NCBI GenBank assembly: GCA_964511025.1 | Contig: CAZEDK010000006.1 | Location: forward strand, 1 to 43,075 | Reading direction: 5' to 3' | Length of the DNA stretch: 43,075 nt | Origin: CAZEDK01 sp964511025 | GTDB taxonomy: Bacteria; Patescibacteriota; Gracilibacteria; UBA1369; GWF2-33-10 | The notes under the pieces: model-generated | Seen by the model: only the letters and a program-made list of their open reading frames with translations | The model's database searches: none | Told to the model about the DNA's origin: nothing | Shown: piece by piece, positions 7,636 to 14,821 of the stretch | How the letters are laid out: each line of letters begins with the position of its first letter | How positions within the stretch are numbered: position 1 is the first letter of the stretch | Position numbers and translations under genes: made by a program

Positions 7636-8436
7636 ATGAAATTCAAGTTAAATCCAATGCAAGAAATGATTGTATTTTTAACGGTTTTTAGTGGATTTGC
7701 TGTGTATAGTAATTTCAATTTCAGCGTTTTGTGGCATATATCAACGACAATAATTTTTTCAATCATTTTATTTTACTTATTTAGCTTCATATCTAAGAAA
7801 AAGAAGCTTTTGTCAAACGCTATAATCTCTTCGCTTATAATTTTTTTACTCATTCATTACTTTACTCAAAATCAAAATATTATTTATGACCTTATTATCA
7901 GTTTTGTCACAATTTTCTACAAATTTTTCCTTGAATACAAATCAATACCGATTATAAATCCGGTAGTTTTTTCTTCTTTAATTGTTGGATACATTTCACA
8001 AATTTTCCCAATTGGCTCACCCCTTTTTGTCTCGTGGTGGGGGGCTTCTTTTAACGGATATCTTTCGCTGATTTTAATTTTGATATGGCTTGTATATGGA
8101 CTGAGGAAATGGCGAAAAACAGCAATTGCAATCAGTTTTTTGGCTGTACATTTAATTATACTTTTGACACTTCGAGATCAAGGTCATGAAATTGCTAAAT
8201 TTAGTTTTTTTGATAGCACTATATATTTTTTCACAGCAATTATGCTGATTGAGCCTAAGACCTCTCCGGTAAAAAACAAGGATCAAATTATCTATGGAAT
8301 TCTTGCGGCAATCGCTTACAATCTCTTTTTTGTTTTAAACGTCTATTATTTCGAATTAGCAACAATTGCAGTTGCTAATTTGTATAATTTTTGGACTAGG
8401 AGACTCTTAATTATCTCCACTTCCAAAAATACTTAA
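7636..8436 (+). CDS. NqrB/RnfD-like membrane protein
   Basis: This 266-residue protein has about eight hydrophobic segments and shows marks of the NQR2/RnfD/RnfE family: INPVVFSSLIVGYI, SWWGASFNGYL and MLIEPKTSPVKNKDQIIYG, the last matching the conserved P-x-T-S/T-P loop. It is shorter than full RnfD/NqrB (about 350-410 residues), and I do not see the S/T-G-A-T flavinylation motif of those subunits. It likely passes electrons across or along the membrane together with the neighbouring FMN lipoprotein, but no other Rnf/Nqr subunits are in the window. Its last 26 bases overlap tail to tail with the GT2 gene. Confidence 0.72.
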   Translation: MKFKLNPMQEMIVFLTVFSGFAVYSNFNFSVLWHISTTIIFSIILFYLFSFISKKKKLLSNAIISSLIIFLLIHYFTQNQNIIYDLIISFVTIFYKFFLEYKSIPIINPVVFSSLIVGYISQIFPIGSPLFVSWWGASFNGYLSLILILIWLVYGLRKWRKTAIAISFLAVHLIILLTLRDQGHEIAKFSFFDSTIYFFTAIMLIEPKTSPVKNKDQIIYGILAAIAYNLFFVLNVYYFELATIAVANLYNFWTRRLLIISTSKNT

Positions 8437-9213
8437 TAGCAGAATCAACGTGGATCCAAAAAACTTTTTTGAAAATTAAATTGAAAAACCCATCTCCGCT
8501 TAAACGTTTATGAAAATGAAGAGCTTGCGCGTCCGGAAAATAAACAACCCTATATCCATTTTTATTAGCTTTTTTACATAAATCAAAATCTTCCATAAAT
8601 AAAAAATAAATTGGATCAAAGCCTTTGAGTTTATCAAAAACGTCTTTTTTATCATAAAACAAGCACCTACAATCAAATCCACATCTTGTATTTTGTTATG
8701 ATTAAAATCATACATCAAATAACCTGCCAAACGTTTTTTGAATTTCGGCAAATATTTCAGCGGAGTTCTTTTGATAACCAAATCTACAAAACTCATATAC
8801 CTCCTGCATGACTCTTGCACTTGTCCATTGTGATAAAAAAGTTTGGGCGCCAAAATTGCAATATCATTATGTTTTTCTAAATAATGCATCATTTTTTGCA
8901 AAGTATCTTCTTTTACAAAGATATCAGGATTGCAAATCAAAATAAATTCCCCCTTTGCGTTACTGACCCCCAAATTATTTCCTTGCCCGTAACCAAGATT
9001 TTTATCTGATTTAATAAGTCTTATTTCTTCATCATTTGATGCTTTTTCAAGATAATCCACACTCTCATCACTCGAAGCATTGTCTACGAATATAATCTCA
9101 AAATCAAAATCAGTTTTTGACTTCTGCAAAGCTTCAACGCACATCCTAGGAAAATATTTTGCATTATAATTTACAACAATGACTGAAAGTTTTTTATTTT
9201 TTTTCATTTGCAT
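8411..9213 (-). CDS. GT2 family glycosyltransferase, interrupted at a slippery A AAA AAG
   Basis: The protein resembles rhamnosyltransferase-type GT2 enzymes that build cell-surface polysaccharide: LSVIVVNYNAKY, IIFVDNASSDES, GYGQGNNLGV, LICNPDIFV and a C-terminal FMEDFDLCKKANKNGYRVVYFPDAQALH. The N-terminal part (9213 to about 8645) and the C-terminal part (to 8411) are in different frames. The switch is at 8644-8650, where the 0 frame reads ATA AAA AAG. A -1 slip there joins VGACFMIKK directly to DVFDKLKGF, as in intact homologues, giving about 267 residues. This is either a one-base loss in an A run, a sequencing error, or a programmed frameshift as at the E. coli dnaX site. The start may be the ATG at 9213 or the next one two codons on. 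Confidence 0.8.
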
Positions 9214-9255
9214 GGAATGATTCTAATCTGAATAATGCAAAGTTACAATTTTATA

Positions 9256-9285
9256 TTGCATAAATCAACATGGTATCTCTATAAT
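9256..9285 (+). promoter_or_regulatory. promoter of the orphan antitoxin gene
   Basis: TTGCAT (9256-9261) and TATAAT (9280-9285) are separated by 18 bases. The ATG at 9322 lies 36 bases downstream. Confidence 0.45.
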
Positions 9286-9321
9286 AAAGTATGCATTAGT
9301 ATTATTTAATATAAGATTCTT

Positions 9322-9600
9322 ATGTCTTCAGCATTAATACAGTTAAAAGTAGATCCAAGATTTAAAAAAGAAATACAATGGCTAGCGAGTTACAAAGGAA
9401 TACCTGTTTCAGCATATATCAAACTTGTTTTAACAGAAAACCTAAGAATCGAAAAAAAAACTATATACACGATAAATGGTTTAACTGAAGATGAAGAAAC
9501 AGATATACTGAAGAGAGAAAAAGAGCTAATTAATCTTCACAAAAAAGCTTTAATAAAGCCACTGACAGCAAAGAATTTCTTAAAAGAGTTAAATGATTAA
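9322..9600 (+). CDS. antitoxin-like protein, probable ribbon-helix-helix DNA binder
   Basis: The 92-residue protein begins ALIQLKVDPRFKKEIQWLASYKGIPVSAYIKLVLTENL, which fits a beta strand followed by two helices of the ribbon-helix-helix type used by RelB/CopG-like antitoxins to bind their own operator. The C-terminal helix-rich half would wrap the toxin. A toxin reading frame starts at 9593 and overlaps its stop, as expected for a RelE/YafQ pair, but that toxin has lost its centre, leaving this antitoxin without a visible partner. The family call is moderate; the position in front of a toxin relic supports it. Confidence 0.7.
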   Translation: MSSALIQLKVDPRFKKEIQWLASYKGIPVSAYIKLVLTENLRIEKKTIYTINGLTEDEETDILKREKELINLHKKALIKPLTAKNFLKELND

Positions 9601-9664
9601 GATCATACATCATAAAGATTTAATTATGTTTTTACGCATCGGAAGCCATAATCAAGTCTATTGA
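9593..9664 (+). pseudogene. internally deleted YafQ/RelE-type toxin
   Basis: The ATG overlaps the antitoxin stop codon and the frame runs 23 codons to a TGA. The first residues, MIKIIHHK, match the usual N-terminus of YafQ/RelE toxins, and the last, LIMFLRIGSHNQVY, match their C-terminus, which normally reads like L-x-L-x-R-x-GSH-x-x-L/V-F/Y. About 60-70 central residues, including the catalytic surface, are missing. The peptide cannot be an active ribonuclease. The two parts are still in the same frame. Confidence 0.6.
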
Positions 9665-9679
9665 GATCATATCAAATAT

Positions 9680-11032
9680 TTAGGTTTGTAACTTTTTTCT
9701 TGCATCATCTCTATCACTAGTTACTTTCAATTTATTTTTTACAATTTTCAATTTTATTTCCCCTTTTACAAAACTATCTTCAGGTATGTCTTCGTCAATA
9801 ACAAGTCCGGCAGCTATCATGGAATTAGCACCAATTTTTACACCAGGCATAAAACTCACATTTATCCCAACTCTGATATTTTCTCCAGCTACTAAACCAA
9901 ATTTATTTAGTCCCGTGTCTAGATCGCCATAGTTAATATTTTTTTCGTCAAGGCGTAAATTGCCGGTAACAGAACCCGCACCAAAAGAAACACTGGAACC
10001 AATATAACTATCTCCAATATAATTACTGTGAGTCCAAACATCATCTTGCAGATTTGATCTGGCAATTTCAGTTGAGTACCCTATTACACATTGTTCACCC
10101 AAAACACTGTCTCTTAGCAAAGAATTATTTGCAATAATAGAATTTTTTCCTATATAGGAAGGTCCTTGAATCACAGCGTTGTCAAATATTTTCACGCCTT
10201 CTTCTATAATTACTTTACCATTAATTATCGCTGAATCAGCTATTTGTGCCGACTGAGCAATCCATGCTGGACCTTCAGAGACATGCTGAATTTTCTCAGA
10301 ATATAATTTTTCAAAGAAATATTTTTGCACGATAAAAATATGCCAAGGATATTTGATAGCCTGCCAAAACCCAGTATATGGAACAACTTGAATATTTGCT
10401 CCATCTTTTATCATTTTTGAAATCGTTCTCTCGTAGACATCATCTTTTGATTTATCTTTGACCTCTCGCTCTAAATAAGAAATCAACTGATTACTATCTT
10501 TGAAAAAGTGGATAACCAAATTAATCATATCAGACGGCTCACTACCCAGGTCCGGCTTCTCTACAATGTTCAAAAGTTTGCCACCGCTAAGTTCAAGATA
10601 ACCGCCCGGAAAATATTCTTTAACTTTATAGCCAATAATAGCTGCGTCATTATCAGTTTTTGCTGATTTTAAAATCAATTTATAAGCTTCAATATCGACA
10701 ATGTCATTGCCACTGACAATCATTATATTTTCTTTGTCCAAAGATTGCTTTGCATCCAAAATAGCTCCTGCCATACCATCGGAAATATCATGCTGCAAAC
10801 TAAATTTTATATTTATTGGGAATTTTTCTCTATTTTTGGAAGTTTTTACAAAATTTTCAATACGAGATAAATTAATTTTATTTCCTATTATCAAAAGATC
10901 TACGAATCCAGCTTCTTTGAGCGCTTCAAGCTGCCATTCGATTAAATATTTATCGCAAAATCTGATAAAATTTTTATCTTCAATGGGCTTGACCCTTTTG
11001 CTCTGACCGGCTGCGAGTAGTATTGCTTGCAA
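9680..11032 (-). CDS. sugar-1-phosphate nucleotidyltransferase with left-handed beta-helix (GlmU-like)
   Basis: Residues 1-235 form a nucleotidyltransferase domain: the start QAILLAAGQSKRVKPI is the nucleotide-binding loop, followed by IVSGNDIVD (metal-binding Asp) and IVEKPDLGSEPSDMIN. Residues about 255-410 carry isoleucine-rich hexapeptide repeats (SAIINGKVIIEEGVKIF, NSIIANNSLLRDSVLG, NVSFMPGVKIGANSMIAAG), a left-handed beta-helix. This layout is shared by GlmU and by archaeal-type Glc-1-P or GlcNAc-1-P transferases; the exact sugar cannot be read from sequence. It would supply activated sugar for the cell surface. The start codon is TTG (11030-11032), chosen because LLAAGQSKR must be near the N-terminus. 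A basic tail of about 25 residues ends the protein. Confidence 0.85.
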   Translation of the reverse strand: MQAILLAAGQSKRVKPIEDKNFIRFCDKYLIEWQLEALKEAGFVDLLIIGNKINLSRIENFVKTSKNREKFPINIKFSLQHDISDGMAGAILDAKQSLDKENIMIVSGNDIVDIEAYKLILKSAKTDNDAAIIGYKVKEYFPGGYLELSGGKLLNIVEKPDLGSEPSDMINLVIHFFKDSNQLISYLEREVKDKSKDDVYERTISKMIKDGANIQVVPYTGFWQAIKYPWHIFIVQKYFFEKLYSEKIQHVSEGPAWIAQSAQIADSAIINGKVIIEEGVKIFDNAVIQGPSYIGKNSIIANNSLLRDSVLGEQCVIGYSTEIARSNLQDDVWTHSNYIGDSYIGSSVSFGAGSVTGNLRLDEKNINYGDLDTGLNKFGLVAGENIRVGINVSFMPGVKIGANSMIAAGLVIDEDIPEDSFVKGEIKLKIVKNKLKVTSDRDDARKKLQT

Positions 11033-11086
11033 TATAGAATTTTAAATTATCTCAAACACTTAAAAGTTTAGCTTTTTTTATAAGCT

Positions 11087-12097
11087 TTAGGCAATAAAAT
11101 ATACAGAAGCTTTGCCTTGACCTGTGGTTTGTAATTTACGAACCAAAACAAGCCGCTTAAGATCACTTTTGAGTGTTGGACGCTTAATTTGTGGAAGATT
11201 TTCTCGTATTTGGCTAATTGTAAATTTATTTTTATGAATTGTTTTAAGTACTAATTCTTCTCTTTGACTTTGATTCAATGTAGTAAGTATTGGCAATCCA
11301 GAATCCTTACCCCTCAACACACCTAACATCATCTTCATAGTATCAAGTAATTGACTAGCGACAAATTCAATAAAAATTTCATAATTTTTCTCAGCATCTA
11401 CTTTTTCCAAACTCTGTAAATAAATTCGCCTATTAATATTTTTGATAATACATGGAGGATATTTATTTTTCATCAATATTAAATTCATAAGTAGTCTAGC
11501 CATTCTACCATTACCATCATCAAACGGATGTATAGACACAAATTTATAATGAAATATTGCTGCTTTCTCGATAGGATTCATTGCTTCATTTTCATAATAC
11601 CAATTTAAAAGCTGTTCCATTTCATCTTTAACATGTAGCGGATCAGCATAATAGTGAATTTTGCCTGAAATTGTTAACACGTGATTTGGCTGTATTTTAT
11701 ACTGACCTGCATGAAATTTTTTCTTAAATAAAAGATTATTAGCGCCTTTTGCGTACGTAAAATCAATTCCATTCATAAGCACTGCATGAAGCTGTTTTAT
11801 CAAAGCTTCCGTCATCTCTCGTTCATTTTGGACAATAGACATAAGTCCATCTATGGCTTCCGCATGATTACGTGCTTCCAAATAATCTTTTAAAGGCTTA
11901 CCTTCGGAAGTTAACCCTTCTCGAAGGAAAAAAGCTGTTTCACCAAAAGTAAGGGTATTACCCTCAATAGCATTTGAATTATATGTCCATTCAATACGCA
12001 ACCTTTGTTGCAGTGTATCTTGCAATTTATCATCAAAAGGACGCAAATCATCAATTTGCTTTTTTAAATTTTCAATTGTTTTTATTGCAGCCAACAT
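11087..12097 (-). CDS. Fic-domain protein with C-terminal winged helix
   Basis: Fic proteins transfer AMP or another nucleotide part onto target hydroxyls. The catalytic motif HPFDDGNGR is complete at residues 190-198, with His190 as base. The N-terminal inhibitory motif [S/T]-x-x-x-E-[G/N] is present as SNAIEGN (residues 41-47), so activity is probably self-restrained by Glu45. After about 265 a winged-helix region follows (QREELVLKTIHKNKFTISQIRENL...), which could bind DNA. It is 51 bases downstream of the TrmB-like gene on the same strand but has its own promoter with three GGATAT repeats. The target is unknown. Similar domain order is common in Fic proteins that act as regulators or toxin-like modules. 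Confidence 0.93.
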   Translation of the reverse strand: MLAAIKTIENLKKQIDDLRPFDDKLQDTLQQRLRIEWTYNSNAIEGNTLTFGETAFFLREGLTSEGKPLKDYLEARNHAEAIDGLMSIVQNEREMTEALIKQLHAVLMNGIDFTYAKGANNLLFKKKFHAGQYKIQPNHVLTISGKIHYYADPLHVKDEMEQLLNWYYENEAMNPIEKAAIFHYKFVSIHPFDDGNGRMARLLMNLILMKNKYPPCIIKNINRRIYLQSLEKVDAEKNYEIFIEFVASQLLDTMKMMLGVLRGKDSGLPILTTLNQSQREELVLKTIHKNKFTISQIRENLPQIKRPTLKSDLKRLVLVRKLQTTGQGKASVYFIA

Positions 12098-12117
12098 AAA
12101 TTTTATTCTATATCCAT

Positions 12118-12146
12118 ATTATATCCATAAATATCCACAAATGCAA
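12118..12146 (-). promoter_or_regulatory. promoter of the first Fic gene with three GGATAT direct repeats
   Basis: On the minus strand TTGCAT (12141-12146) and TATAAT (12118-12123) have a 17-base spacer. GGATAT occurs three times across and just after this spacer at 10- and 11-base steps, one helical turn apart. That pattern suggests a regulator covering the promoter. Confidence 0.5.
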
Positions 12147-12148
12147 AA

Positions 12149-12886
12149 CTAAACCTTCCTCCACACCTCTCGAAAAATAACTCTCTGAGTCTGAGTCAGG
12201 GATTTATTATAAATTTCTGTAGCGCAAACATCGCTATCTCCATAAGAAATCATATAGATTTTATCACTGCAAATAATAGTATCTGATTCGAATGCGTGAG
12301 GTTTTGCTAGGATTTTAATTTGATGTTTCTTTGAATTATACAATTTTTTATATTCATCAGCTTCTTTGCAGTTAACCAAAAGTTCTTTAGCTTTGCCACC
12401 TGTTGATTTTAAAGTTTCTGGAATTTTGAAATGATATTCAGGCATGTATTTTTTTGTAAGAGAAGGGTTGAAAAAAGCATAAAATTCTTTTTCTTGCAGC
12501 ACTTCTTCATAAACCTTAGCTACAGCATTTTTACCTTCAAAAAACTTAACCTTAGGAGTAATTGAAAGACGATTTTCCAATTTTTCCAATTCAGGTAGGT
12601 ATTCAAGAAGTAAATCTTTTGTCTGCTCAAGTTTTCTTTCTTGCACTTTCAAAATATTCGATATAGTCCCGGCAGATATGGCTTTGAAATACTTAATTGC
12701 GGCCCTCTCAAACTCCTCGACCAAACCAAAATCCTTAAGCTCATCAAGCACCAAATATACAGATGAACGAGGCATATGCAGTCTTTTTGCGATAATACTC
12801 GCAGGCTGAGCACCAAGTTCAAGAAGTTTTAAAAAAGTATCACTTTGTTTGTCGTTCAGGCCAAGATTTCTGAATAAATCTTTCAT
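12149..12886 (-). CDS. TrmB-like winged-helix transcription regulator
   Basis: The 245-residue protein has an N-terminal winged helix (about 5-75: LGLNDKQSDTFLKLLELG, ASIIAKRLHMPRSSVYLVLDEL, GLVEEF) of the TrmB/Sugar-specific regulator type. A helical linker at 80-110 (ERKLEQTKDLLLEYLPELEKLE) and a C-terminal effector-like domain (AFFNPSLTKKYMPEYHF..., IICSDKIYMISYG) follow. TrmB proteins sense sugars in archaea; the ligand here is unknown. A 30-bp palindrome lies 15 bases upstream of the start and may be its own operator. Divergent from it is the Cys-rich protein gene. Confidence 0.85.
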   Translation of the reverse strand: MKDLFRNLGLNDKQSDTFLKLLELGAQPASIIAKRLHMPRSSVYLVLDELKDFGLVEEFERAAIKYFKAISAGTISNILKVQERKLEQTKDLLLEYLPELEKLENRLSITPKVKFFEGKNAVAKVYEEVLQEKEFYAFFNPSLTKKYMPEYHFKIPETLKSTGGKAKELLVNCKEADEYKKLYNSKKHQIKILAKPHAFESDTIICSDKIYMISYGDSDVCATEIYNKSLTQTQRVIFREVWRKV

Positions 12887-12901
12887 TTAAAAAAATAATG
12901 T

Positions 12902-12931
12902 TGACAGAAAATGCCAACATGGCTTCTGTCA
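12902..12931. promoter_or_regulatory. 30-bp palindrome upstream of the TrmB-like gene
   Basis: TGACAGAA and TTCTGTCA form outer arms, and GCCA and TGGC form inner arms around ACA. One side has three extra bases (AAT). A further TTGACAGA half-site lies at 13006-13013. The position just before the regulator start fits autoregulation and perhaps control of the divergent gene. Confidence 0.45.
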
Positions 12932-13048
12932 TAAAAAGCTGACAACAAAAATATACATATATAATCATGATTTGACAATAAAAAATATACTGTTTTCAGT
13001 AAATGTTGACAGAGATTGAAAAGGTGTGGCACGCTTGATATTATTTAT

Positions 13049-13054
13049 TATAAT
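13049..13054 (+). promoter_or_regulatory. -10 element of the Cys-rich protein gene
   Basis: A perfect TATAAT lies 14 bases before the ATG at 13069, giving a leader of about 8 bases. No convincing -35 is seen at 16-18 bases. Confidence 0.35.
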
Positions 13055-13068
13055 GTAATGACAAAATA

Positions 13069-14742
13069 ATGCTGATTACGAAGCTGTGCCATTTGTGCCA
13101 AAAACAATTCAATATTGACGATACGGATCAAGATTATTATCGCATTTTGGGCTTGATAGAGCCGAATAATTGTCCCGATTGCAGACAGCAAACTCGTTTA
13201 GCATGGAGAAATGAGTATAGACTTTACAATCGCAAATGTGATGCGACAGGTGAATATATTCTTTCGGTCTTTTCTCAAGATAAAAAAATTACCGTCTACA
13301 AAAATGATTACTGGTATTCTGATAGCTGGAACGCTAAAGATTACGGTCAAGAATATGATTTTCATAGATCCTTTTTTCAACAAAGAGCAGAACTTGTAGC
13401 AAAAGTACCCCAGTTAGCCAGATCAACGATAAATAACCAAAATTGCGATTTCGTTAATCAATGTGGTTGGTCAAAAGATTGTTATCTTACATTCGAAGCA
13501 GATGGGAATCATAGCTGTCTTTACTCAAATAATATTTTTGATTCCAGATCTTGCGTTGATATTGCTTACGGCATAAAAGATGAACTGTGTTACGAAACGG
13601 TCGACTGCAGAGAATCTTATAATTTGAAATATTCACAAAATTGTCAAAATTGCTTTGATAGCTGGTTTCTTAAAAACTGCATTGGATCGAAAAACTGCTT
13701 CGGATCAGTTAACCTTCGCAATAAAGAGTATTATTTTTTCAATGAAAAATTATCAAAAGAAGAATACGAAAAAAGAATTTTTGAAATAGATCTGACAAAT
13801 TATCAGAACATACAAAATATAATTTTAACTTTTGCGGAACATGTTAAAAAATTTCCTAACAAAGCATGTAATGGCACTCAAAATGACAATTCAAGTGGTG
13901 ATTATCTATGGAACACACAAAGATGCGAACATTGTTTTGATTTAACCAACGCCCAAGACTGTAAATATGTTTACAATGCCCGTAATACAAAAAAAGTTTA
14001 TGACATGATGGTGTTTGGTCAGGAGCAGGGAGCGGAATTTTGTTGTGACAATTTGGAAATTGGTGATGGCGTAAAAAATATTTATTACTCTGATCAAATT
14101 TGGTCAGCATGTTACAATATATATTACAGCAAACTTTGTATGCAAAATTCTCACGATTTATTCGGCTGTGTTGGTCTGCGTAAGGATTCTTATTGTATTC
14201 TTAACAAACAATATTCTGAAATTGACTATAAAAATCTTTTTCCAAAGATTGTTGAACAGATGAAATCTACGCAAGAGTGGGGACAGTTCCCACCAATGGA
14301 GAATTCACCGTGGGCATACAATGAAACTATGGCACAAGTTTATTATCCACTGACAAAAGAAGAAGTCATTGCAAAAGGCTTAGCATGGAAAGACGACATT
14401 TACACCATTCCCAATGTTAGCCAAATCATTCCGGCAGAGCAACTCCCTGACACAATTGATCCAATTCCCGACGACGTTCTTAATTGGGCAATTCAATGCG
14501 AAAGAACAGGTAGACCATTCAAAGTAATACAAAATGAATTGAAATTTTATAGAGATCACAAGTTGCCTTTGCCACACTTACATCCGGAAGAAAGAGTAAA
14601 AAGAAGGATGGCCCTGAGAAATTCAAGAATACTTTGGAATAGAAATTGTATGAAATGCAATATTCCAATTCAAACCACATATGCTTCAAATAGACCTGAG
14701 ATAGTTTATTGCGAAAAATGTTGTTTGGAAGCGGTTGATTAG
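13069..14742 (+). CDS. Cys-rich zinc-ribbon protein of unknown function
   Basis: The 557-residue protein opens with a zinc-ribbon (C-x2-C at CHLCQK and CPDC near residues 7-40) and ends with another (CMKC near 534 and CEKCC near 550). Between about 120 and 400 lie dozens of short periodic segments with cysteine or asparagine-cysteine at turns (QNCDFVNQC, KDCYLTF, SCLYS, CYETVDC, QNCQNCFDS), as in a beta-solenoid with a cysteine ladder. A unit of the type FG-C/S-V-x-L-R-x-x-x-Y-x-x-x-N-x-x-x-S-x-x-x-Y is present twice, at about 215-245 and 370-405. No signal peptide or membrane helix is seen. Similar proteins appear to be frequent in CPR genomes, from memory, but no function is known to me. 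Its TAG stop lies in a heptamer array. Confidence 0.8.
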   Translation: MLITKLCHLCQKQFNIDDTDQDYYRILGLIEPNNCPDCRQQTRLAWRNEYRLYNRKCDATGEYILSVFSQDKKITVYKNDYWYSDSWNAKDYGQEYDFHRSFFQQRAELVAKVPQLARSTINNQNCDFVNQCGWSKDCYLTFEADGNHSCLYSNNIFDSRSCVDIAYGIKDELCYETVDCRESYNLKYSQNCQNCFDSWFLKNCIGSKNCFGSVNLRNKEYYFFNEKLSKEEYEKRIFEIDLTNYQNIQNIILTFAEHVKKFPNKACNGTQNDNSSGDYLWNTQRCEHCFDLTNAQDCKYVYNARNTKKVYDMMVFGQEQGAEFCCDNLEIGDGVKNIYYSDQIWSACYNIYYSKLCMQNSHDLFGCVGLRKDSYCILNKQYSEIDYKNLFPKIVEQMKSTQEWGQFPPMENSPWAYNETMAQVYYPLTKEEVIAKGLAWKDDIYTIPNVSQIIPAEQLPDTIDPIPDDVLNWAIQCERTGRPFKVIQNELKFYRDHKLPLPHLHPEERVKRRMALRNSRILWNRNCMKCNIPIQTTYASNRPEIVYCEKCCLEAVD

Positions 14743-14810
14743 TTGTTAGTCTTTAGTTTTTAGTCTTTAGGATCTTAAGCAAAAACTAACAACCAACAAC
14801 TAAAAACTAA
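14739..14810. repeat. inverted 7-bp repeat pair (TTAGTTT type) after the Cys-rich gene
   Basis: Left arm units: TTAGTTG, TTAGTCT, TTAGTTT, TTAGTCT, TTAGGAT (14739-14773). A short core then leads to the right arm, AAAAACT, AACAACC, AACAACT, AAAAACT (14780-14807). The arms are complementary and would form a long imperfect hairpin. The first unit supplies the TAG stop of the upstream gene. It may also act as a weak terminator, although the symporter gene follows at once. Confidence 0.8.
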
Positions 14811-14821
14811 TTATCAAAAAT

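Noticed and set aside
13025..13045. Sigma54-like promoter (TGGCACG followed by TTGAT) before the Cys-rich gene
   Set aside because: The -24/-12 spacing and the GC of the -12 element do not match, and a TATAAT lies closer to the start.
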